A stretch of 64,000 bases of DNA from Gammaproteobacteria bacterium (lineage in GTDB: Bacteria > Pseudomonadota > Gammaproteobacteria > Xanthomonadales > SZUA-36), in contig JAJRUM010000050.1 of the NCBI GenBank assembly GCA_024277815.1, positions 62,001-126,000 of the forward strand. The letters run 5' to 3'. Positions 43,344 to 52,266 of the stretch are shown here, piece by piece (the stretch's first letter is position 1; each line of letters begins with the position of its first letter). The notes under the pieces were generated by a model, which did not search any database, had not been told where the DNA came from, and saw nothing but the letters and a program-made list of their open reading frames with translations. The translations under genes and the position numbers were made by a program.

Positions 43344-44317
43344 CGGAACTACCTGCCGGTTCTTGCCGCGCACGCTTCCTCTGTAACTGGAGCCCACCGT
43401 CCACCACAACACTGGTGGTATTTGTCGCCAGCCTGCTGGTTGCGGTAACCGCAGTGCCGCAAACCAGCATGGCTGATATTACTTTGCAACAGGCTAATGG
43501 TGGCGTCCTCAAGCTCCCGGCACCGGCCGGACGTATCATCACGCTGGCACCAAACCTTGCCGAGTTGGTATTCGCAGCAGGTGCAGGTGAACAGCTAAAA
43601 GCAGTGGTCGAATATAGCGATTACCCGCCGCCGGTTGTGCAAATACCGCGCATCGGCAATGCTTTCCGGATCGACCTTGAACGTATTGTTCAGCTGCAAC
43701 CGGACCTGGTGATTGCCTGGAAGTCGGGTAACCCACAAACTGCACTGGCGAAGCTGGAACAGCTGGGTATTACCGTCTGGCAAATTGAGATCACCCGGCC
43801 GGAAGAGATTGCCGACGCCATCGAGAATATCTCTATCGCTGCGGGTACCCGGGATCATGGCCGGCCTGTGGCTCAGAAGCTGCGCAGCAGACTTTCAGTA
43901 CTGTCTGCACAGAATGCCGGCAAAATGCCGGTGGATTATTTTTATCAGGTTGCAGCCCAGCCACTGTATACCATCAACGGCCAACACATCATCAGCCGTA
44001 GCATGGAGGTCTGTGGCGGCCACAACATATTTGCTGACCTGCCGGCGCTGGCACCACAAATCAGCCGTGAGTCCGTTATCCTGGCCAACCCGCAAGCGAT
44101 GATCGCGCCGGACATTCCAGGGGATACGCCCGCATTGCAAACGTGGCTCAACTGGCCCCGTTTGCAGGCAGTCGGGAACGGGGCCATGCTGTACCTGCCG
44201 GCCGATGGCATCAGCCGTGCTGCACCCCGCTTGCTGGATAGCATAGAATTGGCCTGTAAACTTCTGGATAAAGTGCGCAGCCACCAACCCGTTAACCCTG
44301 TAAGGGAACAACAATGA
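43340..44317 (+). CDS. btuF: Cobalamin/iron-siderophore-type periplasmic binding protein (BtuF-like)
   Basis: ADITLQQANGGVLKLPAPAGRIITLAPNLAELVFAAGAGEQLKAVVEYSDYPP; RIGNAFRIDLERIVQLQPDLVIAW. Confidence 0.85.
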   Translation: MTELPAGSCRARFLCNWSPPSTTTLVVFVASLLVAVTAVPQTSMADITLQQANGGVLKLPAPAGRIITLAPNLAELVFAAGAGEQLKAVVEYSDYPPPVVQIPRIGNAFRIDLERIVQLQPDLVIAWKSGNPQTALAKLEQLGITVWQIEITRPEEIADAIENISIAAGTRDHGRPVAQKLRSRLSVLSAQNAGKMPVDYFYQVAAQPLYTINGQHIISRSMEVCGGHNIFADLPALAPQISRESVILANPQAMIAPDIPGDTPALQTWLNWPRLQAVGNGAMLYLPADGISRAAPRLLDSIELACKLLDKVRSHQPVNPVREQQ

Positions 44318-45528
44318 ACCCAACCATCGTCTCATCCCCTGCCGGTGTCATGGCTGTTTTGGTCGCCGTTGTTGCTTTCTGGTTCTGGCTGGAGAAAAGC
44401 ACGCACTGGAAGATATTCGAATTCCTGCCACCGCTGGTTTTTATTTACGCCTCACCGGTACTGCTGTCCAATTTTGGCGTTATCCCTTTTCACAATGCTG
44501 CCTATGATTTTCTGTACAGGTATGGGCTGCCAATATTTATTGTACTGATGCTGATAAAGGTGGATGTGCTAGGTGCCATCCGCATCATGGGTAAGGGTGT
44601 GTTTGTGATGTTGCTCGGCAGCGTTGGCGTAGTAGTCGGAGGTGTCCTTGCCTACAAACTCGGCCAGGTACTCCATGTCGGCAATTATCTGCCGCTTGAA
44701 CGGGACAGCTGGCGCGCCTTTGGCACGCTCGCTGGCAGCTGGATAGGTGGCACCGGCAACATGACTGCCGCGCATGCCGGACTGGAGGGTACAGCCGACG
44801 ACCTGACCATGGCCGCCGCTGCCGATCAGATGGTTTACCTGGTCTGGTTACCCATCCTGCTTGGCTCCAAGGCCTTTGCCGAACGCTTCAATCGCTGGAT
44901 GAAAGTACCCCACGACAGGATTGAGTTGATGGAGCAGGCAGCGAGCAAATTTGATAATGACAATAGCGAAGATCCACCAACCATGACCAGCCTGCTTTAC
45001 CTGGCTTTACTGGCCATCGGTTTCACTGCCATCGCAATTAACCTGTCCAGAATACTGCCACCGGTGGTGATTGCCGGTGCCACCGTTATCACTGCCGGAA
45101 CATGGCTGATATTACTGGTCACCACCTTTGCGCTGGTCGCATCGGTAACGCCCGCGCGTAAACTACCGGCCGCACAACCGATCGCCATGGCTATCATCTA
45201 CGTGTACGTTGCCCGCATTGGCGCCACCATGGACCTGAGTGTTGTAGATCCGGAGAAAATGATTGGCTTTATCGCCATGGCTTACGTCTGGATCACTATT
45301 CATGGCCTCTTCATCCTGACTGGCGCCTGGCTTTTCCGTGTGGATATCCATACGGTCGCGATCGCATCAGCTGCCAATATCGGTGGTGCGGCATCCGCAC
45401 CCATCGTCGCCGCACACCATCGCGAGACGTTGGTACCGGCATCTATTCTGATGGCCCTGATTGGCTACGCGCTGGGCAACTACCTGGCTATTCTGACTGG
45501 CCGCATCGGCCAGTTACTGGCGGGTTAG
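44314..45528 (+). CDS. DUF819 family membrane protein
   Basis: Multi-TM; GSWIGGTGNMTAAHAGLEGTADDLTMAAAADQMVY; NIGGAASAPIVAAHHRETLVPASILMALIGYALGNYLA. Confidence 0.85.
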   Translation: MNPTIVSSPAGVMAVLVAVVAFWFWLEKSTHWKIFEFLPPLVFIYASPVLLSNFGVIPFHNAAYDFLYRYGLPIFIVLMLIKVDVLGAIRIMGKGVFVMLLGSVGVVVGGVLAYKLGQVLHVGNYLPLERDSWRAFGTLAGSWIGGTGNMTAAHAGLEGTADDLTMAAAADQMVYLVWLPILLGSKAFAERFNRWMKVPHDRIELMEQAASKFDNDNSEDPPTMTSLLYLALLAIGFTAIAINLSRILPPVVIAGATVITAGTWLILLVTTFALVASVTPARKLPAAQPIAMAIIYVYVARIGATMDLSVVDPEKMIGFIAMAYVWITIHGLFILTGAWLFRVDIHTVAIASAANIGGAASAPIVAAHHRETLVPASILMALIGYALGNYLAILTGRIGQLLAG

Positions 45529-45538
45529 CAGCAAACTC

Positions 45539-46762
45539 ATGGCCCAAGTGCTTAAACCTGAAAGTGAGTTTCTGCAGCGCATTACGCTGATCGGACTGGT
45601 GGCCATGATGGCCGTATCCACCGACTTATATCTGCCGGCCATTCCCCAACTCATACAAAGCCTGGGTGCAGACGTTGGTCAGGGCCAATTAACCCTGAGT
45701 ATATTTTTGCTGGGTTTCGCTGTCGGCCAGTTGTTCTACGGTGGCATTTCTGACCGGCATGGGCGCAAGCCGGTACTCTACCTCGGACTGGTCATATACG
45801 TGGCCGGAACACTGGGCTGCATTTTTGCGCCGGACATCGACATGCTAATTGGTGCCCGCTTTGTACAAGGTGTTGGCGGTGCCAGCGCACCGGTGCTGGC
45901 CCGTGCGATGGTCTCGGACAGTTATGACCGTGTCAACGCAGCCAGGATCATGGCCTCCATCGCCGGTGCCATGGCCCTTGTACCTGCCATCGCACCGGTA
46001 TTTGGCAGTTGGCTGCTGTACTTTTTTGACTGGCGCGCACACTTCGTGCTGTTGCTGATACTCAGCCTGCTGACTTTTGCAGGAGTGACCCGGCTACAAG
46101 AATCCCTGGTAACCCGCAGCCCGGATGCATTCAGGTTAAGCAGTATCTTCAGCCAGTTTTCCCTCTGCCTGGGGAATGCTAACTTTGTCGGTTTCACACT
46201 GTGTGGTGGCGCCATCTATGCCGCCATGTTCTGCTATATCTCAACCTCCTCCTTCATAATCATTGGCCTGCTGGGACTGCCAGCAGAATATTTTGGCTAT
46301 ACCTTTATGGTGGTGGTATTTGGCTATATCGCAGGCGCGATGGCGAGTTCGCGCCTGGTCGGACGCCTTGGTGTTATCCGGGTCCTGACCCTCGGGCAGT
46401 TGGTTGGCCTGCTGGCGGCAAGTCTGTTTCTCATGCTGGCAATATTCGAAGTCAATCAGCTCATACCCATACTGATAGCATTTTTCATGATATTCATGGC
46501 CGGTGGGCTGAGTCTCGCAGTCAGCCAGATGGGTGCGATCGCAGAACTGCCAAAAGCGGCTGGTAAGGCTTCCTCGGTATTCGGGTTTATGCAGATCGCT
46601 TTCGCGTCACTGGTGGGTTTCGTGGTAGGTCAGTTCTATGACGAAACACTGATGCCGACGGCAGTGGGTGTCATGCTGGCGATCGCGATATCAGCCACCG
46701 GATATGTGATCATCCGCAGGGCACACGACCCGGATGACGAATTGAAAACCCCACAGATATAA
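45539..46762 (+). CDS. Bcr/CflA family multidrug efflux MFS transporter
   Basis: STDLYLPAIPQL; GQLFYGGISDRHGRKPVL; RFVQGVGGASAPVLARAMVSD. Confidence 0.88.
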   Translation: MAQVLKPESEFLQRITLIGLVAMMAVSTDLYLPAIPQLIQSLGADVGQGQLTLSIFLLGFAVGQLFYGGISDRHGRKPVLYLGLVIYVAGTLGCIFAPDIDMLIGARFVQGVGGASAPVLARAMVSDSYDRVNAARIMASIAGAMALVPAIAPVFGSWLLYFFDWRAHFVLLLILSLLTFAGVTRLQESLVTRSPDAFRLSSIFSQFSLCLGNANFVGFTLCGGAIYAAMFCYISTSSFIIIGLLGLPAEYFGYTFMVVVFGYIAGAMASSRLVGRLGVIRVLTLGQLVGLLAASLFLMLAIFEVNQLIPILIAFFMIFMAGGLSLAVSQMGAIAELPKAAGKASSVFGFMQIAFASLVGFVVGQFYDETLMPTAVGVMLAIAISATGYVIIRRAHDPDDELKTPQI

Positions 46763-46802
46763 TCAGACACCGTTAAACAGCGCACAGCAGAAGGCTTAAC
46801 GA

Positions 46803-47576
46803 ATGAACGCAGGATCAGCAGAGTACTTTTCTAACCAGCATGCAGTCATCACCGGCGGCGCCAGTGGTATTGGCAAAGCCATCGCAAAACAACTGGCAGC
46901 GGCCGGCATGCGCATCACGTTGATGGGGCGTAACCCTGAACGGTTGGCCAATGCCGCCAGCCAACTGAAAGCAGCTTTTCAGCAAGTCGATGTTACCAGT
47001 GCCGATCAGGTCCACAGCGGCTTTGAAGCCGCTGTGGAAGCCAACGGCCCGATCAGCATCCTGATTAACAATGCCGGCGCTGCCGAATCGAGCCCTTTTG
47101 CAAAAATGGGTGCCGACCTGTGGGACAGGATGTTAGCGGTCAACCTCACCAGTACCTACCTTTGCACACAAGCGGTCATTGGCCACATGTCTGAAGCAGC
47201 TTTTGGCAGGGTTGTAAATATTGCCAGCACCGCATCCCGCAAAGGCTATGCCTATGTCTCCGCCTACTGTGCGGCCAAACACGGGGTACTGGGCATGACC
47301 CGGGCACTGGCCCTCGAGTACGCCCGCAAAGGGGTCACCGTGAACGCTGTGTGTCCCGGCTTTACCGATACCAGTATGCTGGACCGCTCACTGGATACCA
47401 TTGTTGCGAGTACCGGCATGCAAAGACAACAAGCGCTGGCGGAACTGGTAAAGAATAATCCACAAGGCCGCCTGATTACACCTCGCGAGGTTGCTGAGAC
47501 AGTTGTCTGGTTATGTGGGCCTCATTCTGCCTCAATTACCGGGCAGGCGATCACGGTCGCCGGTGGCGAGATCTAA
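46803..47576 (+). CDS. SDR family oxidoreductase (3-hydroxyacyl/3-hydroxybutyrate dehydrogenase-like)
   Basis: VITGGASGIGKAIAKQLAAAG; NNAG; YVSAYCAAKHGVLGMTRALALEYA. Confidence 0.85.
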   Translation: MNAGSAEYFSNQHAVITGGASGIGKAIAKQLAAAGMRITLMGRNPERLANAASQLKAAFQQVDVTSADQVHSGFEAAVEANGPISILINNAGAAESSPFAKMGADLWDRMLAVNLTSTYLCTQAVIGHMSEAAFGRVVNIASTASRKGYAYVSAYCAAKHGVLGMTRALALEYARKGVTVNAVCPGFTDTSMLDRSLDTIVASTGMQRQQALAELVKNNPQGRLITPREVAETVVWLCGPHSASITGQAITVAGGEI

Positions 47577-47729
47577 GCGCAAAACCTTACCACCGATGTC
47601 CTCTTTTATGTTGACAGGGGGTCTTCCTTTCGTACGCTAGTATTGAGGGCAGACTAAAGACCCGGTTAGGTTACAATTCTGCGTTGAATTGATTTATGCT
47701 TAAACTAATCTTGCATAAGGCTGAACTAG

Positions 47730-48869
47730 ATGTTGCGAAAACTGATTTTTCTAAGCTGGGTTTTGCTCCTGCCACTGGCAGGTCAGGCCGAAGTAAAACC
47801 CGAAAGCCTGCCTCCCACCGTTGTCCTGCCAGCTGAACCAAACCCGCACTGGGTATGGGTCAATGATATTGTTTTTCATCACATGGTGGACGGCAAAGCC
47901 TACCTTGTGGATGGCGATTCCGGCCGCTTCCTGGGTATGCTGAGTACCGGTATGGGTTTCGTTGGCCTGGTACTGCCATCCGACTATGCACAAATTTACT
48001 CTCCCGAAACCTACTTTTCCCGTGGCACCCGGGGTAAAAGAACGGACGTTATAACCTTTTACGACCCGCAAACGCTGATGCCCAGCGGCGAAGTTGTCAT
48101 ACCTCCCAAGCGATTTGCAGCAATGCCAACCAACAACTACTCCGTGCTGACAGATGATGACCGTTTCCTGATTATCTACAACTTCACTCCAGCACAATCT
48201 GTCAGCATCGTTGACGTGCAGGAACGACGTTTCATTGCAGAGACCGAAACCGCAGGCTGCTCACTGGCGCTGCCATCCGGCGAGCGCTCCTTCATGATGT
48301 TGTGCGGTAACGGCGGTTTAATGACAGTGAGCCTGAATGACAAGGGTGAAGTGACGGACAAGCAACGTATCAAACCATTTTTCGATCCACAGAATGATCC
48401 TGTAACTGAAAAAGCGGTACGTTGGGGTAATACCTGGATTTTCGTTTCCTTTGATGGCTACGTGTACCCGGTTGACGTATCGGGTGGCCAACCGGTACCT
48501 GGCAAACGCTGGTCTTTGTTTACTGAGTCCGAGCGCAAGGCTGGCTGGAAGCCAGGCGGCATTCAGCACCTGGCAGTACATGAGTCAAGTAACAGCCTGT
48601 ACGCGCTGGTACATCAGGGAGGAAAAGACACCCACAAGGACCCGGGGCAGGATGTCTGGGTATATGACCTGAAAGCACAGCAGCAGGTGCGCAAGATCAA
48701 GCTGGACAAACTATCAACTTCGATCCAGATCAGCAAAGATGATGCGCCACTGATGTTCTCCATATTCATCGGCAACCCAACGCTGGATATCTATGATGCG
48801 GTCCGTGGTGATTTACTCCGCAGTGTCGATGAAATTGGCTTTACCCCCACCATCATGCAGACACCTTAG
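47730..48869 (+). CDS. aauB: Amine dehydrogenase large (beta-propeller) subunit, AauB/MauB-like
   Basis: Signal peptide; EPNPHWVWVNDIVFHHMVDGKAYLVDGDSGRFLGMLSTG; operon with MauE, MauD and TTQ light chain. Confidence 0.85.
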   Translation: MLRKLIFLSWVLLLPLAGQAEVKPESLPPTVVLPAEPNPHWVWVNDIVFHHMVDGKAYLVDGDSGRFLGMLSTGMGFVGLVLPSDYAQIYSPETYFSRGTRGKRTDVITFYDPQTLMPSGEVVIPPKRFAAMPTNNYSVLTDDDRFLIIYNFTPAQSVSIVDVQERRFIAETETAGCSLALPSGERSFMMLCGNGGLMTVSLNDKGEVTDKQRIKPFFDPQNDPVTEKAVRWGNTWIFVSFDGYVYPVDVSGGQPVPGKRWSLFTESERKAGWKPGGIQHLAVHESSNSLYALVHQGGKDTHKDPGQDVWVYDLKAQQQVRKIKLDKLSTSIQISKDDAPLMFSIFIGNPTLDIYDAVRGDLLRSVDEIGFTPTIMQTP

Positions 48870-48875
48870 GCCTGC

Positions 48876-49427
48876 ATGGACCCGGTTATCACCATCATCA
48901 TCAGCATTTGCATGTTCCTGCTGTTCGCCGTCGCGGCAACACACAAACTGCGCGCAATGGCAGTCTTCAGGGCCGCCATGGATGACTATCAGTTGATCCC
49001 GCAGAAAGTAACCGGCCTGGTTTCCATCCTGCTGGTTATGGCCGAGTTGCTGTCAGCTGTCGCAGTGCTGATTCCAGCGACCCGGTTCGCCGGATACCTC
49101 ACCATGACCGGGTTGCTGTTGCTGTATACAACAGGCATCAGCATCAACCTGGCGCGTGGCCGGCGCAACATTGACTGTGGCTGTAGCGGCCCTGCATCAC
49201 GCCACGAACTCTCCAATGGGCTGGTATTGCGTAACCTGGCTTTACTTGGCCTGGTTATTCTGGCGCTGGCATTTCCGGCAACAAGCCCTGCGGGCGACCG
49301 CTTGCTGAACTGGCTGGACATACTGGTGATCATTTTCAGCGTGATGGTTATTAGCGGCCTGTATACAGGCATCAATCAATTGCTGGCGCAGGCGCCAAAA
49401 CTGGCTGCACTGAAGGCTGGCACATGA
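48876..49427 (+). CDS. mauE: MauE-type membrane protein for amine dehydrogenase maturation
   Basis: DoxX/MauE-like TM protein; GRRNIDCGCSGPASRHELSNGLVLRNLALL. Confidence 0.85.
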   Translation: MDPVITIIISICMFLLFAVAATHKLRAMAVFRAAMDDYQLIPQKVTGLVSILLVMAELLSAVAVLIPATRFAGYLTMTGLLLLYTTGISINLARGRRNIDCGCSGPASRHELSNGLVLRNLALLGLVILALAFPATSPAGDRLLNWLDILVIIFSVMVISGLYTGINQLLAQAPKLAALKAGT

Positions 49428-50050
49428 TAAACACACTCATCATTTCCAATATCATTCTATGGATACTGGTGCTGGCACTGGTAGCGGTCGTGTTTGCGCT
49501 GGTTCGTCAGATTGGTGTCTTGTACGAGCGGGTCGCACCCGCCGGTGCATTGATGGCAAGCAAAGGCCTGAAAACCGGGGAACTGGCACCGGTGTTCGAT
49601 CTGCAGACGCTTCAAGGCCGGGCTTTTCGCCTCGGCGGCACGCGCAGTGACGGCAAAAGTACTTTGCTGTTTTTCCTTTCGCCCACCTGTCCGGTATGCA
49701 AAACCCTGCTGCCGGTCTTGCAAGCCATGCGCACCAGCGAGGCCGACTGGCTGGAGATTGTGCTGGCCAGTGATGGCGATGAGAATGAGCACCGTGAATG
49801 GCTCAAGCAGCAGAAACTGGAGTCCTGGCCTTATATCCTGTCCCCCCAACTGGGCATGACCATGCAGGTAGCCAAGTTACCTTTTGGGGCATTGATCGAT
49901 GAAAATGGCATCCTGTGTGCCAGAGGACTGGTCAACAGCAGAGAACACATTGAGAGCCTGTTTGAGGCCAAGGCACGTGGTGTCGCCTCGATCCAGGAAT
50001 ACATGCAGGGTAAAAAACAGCAAGACAACCAGGAGCAAGACGTTGCCTGA
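49424..50050 (+). CDS. mauD: MauD-type thioredoxin-like disulfide protein
   Basis: TM anchor; TLLFFLSPTCPVCKTLLPVL thioredoxin-like CPVC motif. Confidence 0.87.
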   Translation: MINTLIISNIILWILVLALVAVVFALVRQIGVLYERVAPAGALMASKGLKTGELAPVFDLQTLQGRAFRLGGTRSDGKSTLLFFLSPTCPVCKTLLPVLQAMRTSEADWLEIVLASDGDENEHREWLKQQKLESWPYILSPQLGMTMQVAKLPFGALIDENGILCARGLVNSREHIESLFEAKARGVASIQEYMQGKKQQDNQEQDVA

Positions 50051-50065
50051 CAAGGAATATCACTT

Positions 50066-50587
50066 ATGAAATGGCTGGATAGATTTTCTGAAAGATCGGC
50101 AAGATCCGTCGCACGACAAAGCTCCCGACGTGGTTTTATTGCCCGGGTTGGAACAATGATACTGGGCGGGGCCGCCATCCCGTTGCTACCCGTGGCGAGG
50201 GCCAGCAACAACCGGCCGGATGCACCTGCCGAGAGCGGTGACCCACGCAGTTGTGACTACTGGCGATACTGCGCCATTGATGGGTTTTTATGTGATTGCT
50301 GCGGTGGAACTTACAACAGTTGCCCGCCCGGAACGACTGTTTCCCCCATCACCTGGATAGGCACGTGTACGAATCCTGTCGACGGCAAAGATTATATTAT
50401 TTCGTACAACGACTGCTGCGGGAAGTCCAGCTGTGGCCGCTGCTTATGTAACCGCAACGAGGGCGACAAGCCGGTTTACCAGCCACCTCTGTCGAACGAC
50501 ATTAACTGGTGTGCAGGGTCATCAGTCGATACACCGTACAACTGTTCAACAGCGGTCGTACTCGGCCTGGCTGTCGCAGAGTCCTGA
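50066..50587 (+). CDS. aauA: TTQ-containing amine dehydrogenase small subunit (AauA/MauA-like)
   Basis: Tat-like leader (SSRRGFIARVG); CDYWRYCAIDGFLCDCCGGTYNSCPPGTTVSPITWIGTC...YNDCCGKSSCGRCLCNRNEGDKPVYQPPLSNDINWCAGS, with both TTQ tryptophans in context. Confidence 0.92.
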   Translation: MKWLDRFSERSARSVARQSSRRGFIARVGTMILGGAAIPLLPVARASNNRPDAPAESGDPRSCDYWRYCAIDGFLCDCCGGTYNSCPPGTTVSPITWIGTCTNPVDGKDYIISYNDCCGKSSCGRCLCNRNEGDKPVYQPPLSNDINWCAGSSVDTPYNCSTAVVLGLAVAES

Positions 50588-51021
50588 TGCAGCTTTCTGC
50601 CACAACAGCCTCGGTCATTGGCACAGTATTGCTGTTAGGCAGCACAGGCGCCTCGGCTGCAGATTCCTATTCAGCCCGAACCAATTACATGTTGATGTGC
50701 CAGGGCTGCCACCTGGCAGACGGTACCGGCACTGCAGAAAAAGTACCGGCACTTAAGAACAAGGTGGGTCGGTTTTTACGGGTTGCTGGTGGACGCGAGT
50801 ACCTGATCCAGGTGCCCGGGACCTCCCAGTCGCCGCTGACCGACAAAGAGGTGGCCGCTGTTCTTAACTGGATACTGGAAAGTTTCAGTCGTGCTGAATT
50901 ACCCGCCGATTTCAACCCGTATACCCGCGAGGAAGTGGCGCGCTATCGCTATGAACCACTGGCAAATGCCAGTGAAGTGCGAGCCGGATTACTGCGCAAG
51001 CTACAGCAAAAGGACTTATGA
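50587..51021 (+). CDS. Periplasmic monoheme c-type cytochrome, candidate electron acceptor
   Basis: Signal peptide MQLSATTASVIGTVLLLGSTGASA; heme motif CQGCH; start overlaps the aauA stop. Confidence 0.85.
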   Translation: MQLSATTASVIGTVLLLGSTGASAADSYSARTNYMLMCQGCHLADGTGTAEKVPALKNKVGRFLRVAGGREYLIQVPGTSQSPLTDKEVAAVLNWILESFSRAELPADFNPYTREEVARYRYEPLANASEVRAGLLRKLQQKDL

Positions 51022-51903
51022 GGAATGGCGCTCTTTGCTCACGTACTGGCTGGCTGTAAGACACAGCGTAAACAGTTCATTCTGGGAAGAAATATCCAGT
51101 TTTTCATAAGCGCGGCGCCGGTACGTAACCACACTGGACTGTGCAATATTAAGGTCGAGCCCGATACCGACTGAGGTGTAACCCAACAGGATACGTTCAC
51201 AAACTTCCCGTTCACGCGGGGTCAAGTGGGAAAATGGAGATACATTTTTGCTAATTATGTTGTGCACCAGGCTATGCGCATTCCGGTACTGCCCCTGTTT
51301 GTCAGTCGGGCCGGTCTGGAGGGTACGGTAATGCGTGGAAATCAGTGCTGTGATCAAGGGCAGAATGGATTCGAGCAACTGCCAGTCTTTATCGGAATAG
51401 GGGCCGGAACGCCCCATACGGTAGAAATTACAGTACACGCTACCCTGCTCAACCTTACCAATGGTCGAAGCCTTGTCAATCAGGTCATGGCGATCAAAAA
51501 AATGATTCTGGTAAGCAGCGTCCGAGTCACCGCCAAGCGGTATCATACGACCCGCGCTGCCCTCAGCTTTCCCACTAAGCTTGGGGAAATTAGGGTCTTG
51601 CTCGTGGAAGTTTCTGACGTAGTCGTCAGCCAGTTGCTGGGCCTCTTCAACCCGCATTCTGCCATGGGTAAAAAGGTGGCCCGCGCCACTTTCGCCGTAG
51701 GTAAAAACCACACAATGATCTACGGGGGTTACCTTGTTGAGTAACTTGAGCAGACACGATTCAAATGTTGGTAAGCCGATACACCGGCATAGGTTTGTCA
51801 ATCCTTCCAGCCAGTCCGGATCCCCAAAAGCACTGGGGTCCCCAAAGCGGGAATCCGGCCGCCCAAGGTTACGACTGCGACTGGTTTTTTGTGATGACGT
51901 CAT
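51016..51903 (-). CDS. LuxR-family transcriptional regulator
   Basis: C-terminal HTH: LTPREREVCERILLGYTSVGIGLDLNIAQSSVVTYRRRAYEKLDISSQNELFTLCL. Confidence 0.85.
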   Translation of the reverse strand: MTSSQKTSRSRNLGRPDSRFGDPSAFGDPDWLEGLTNLCRCIGLPTFESCLLKLLNKVTPVDHCVVFTYGESGAGHLFTHGRMRVEEAQQLADDYVRNFHEQDPNFPKLSGKAEGSAGRMIPLGGDSDAAYQNHFFDRHDLIDKASTIGKVEQGSVYCNFYRMGRSGPYSDKDWQLLESILPLITALISTHYRTLQTGPTDKQGQYRNAHSLVHNIISKNVSPFSHLTPREREVCERILLGYTSVGIGLDLNIAQSSVVTYRRRAYEKLDISSQNELFTLCLTASQYVSKERHSS

Positions 51904-51942
51904 GGTCTTAGTGTAACAGCAAGACCCGGGAAGTATAAAAAT

Positions 51943-52266
51943 ATGCAACTACGTGTGGAAAGAGAGATACTTGGAAGCAAAGATTTCCAGCAACTGGTCA
52001 CTGTCCGTCGCTGGGTTTCCTGGTCGTTTCTGCTGGTGTTGCTTGGCCTTTACCTGGCTTTCGGCTTGTTATCCGCCTATGCCCCCGCAGTACTTGCCCA
52101 ACCCATGTTTTCCAGTGCCGTCGTGCCGTTTGGTATCGTTATGGGGTACGGCATTCTGTTGCTGACTTTTACACTCACCGTGGTCTACGTGTGGATTGCC
52201 AATAATTATTTCGTTCCCCTCGAAAGAAAAATCATGGCCAGTATCACGTCCGGGACAAGCCAATGA
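51943..52266 (+). CDS. DUF485 family membrane protein
   Basis: Two TM segments; FQQLVTVRRWVSWSFLLVLLGLYLAFGLLSAYAP; overlaps the symporter gene. Confidence 0.87.
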   Translation: MQLRVEREILGSKDFQQLVTVRRWVSWSFLLVLLGLYLAFGLLSAYAPAVLAQPMFSSAVVPFGIVMGYGILLLTFTLTVVYVWIANNYFVPLERKIMASITSGTSQ

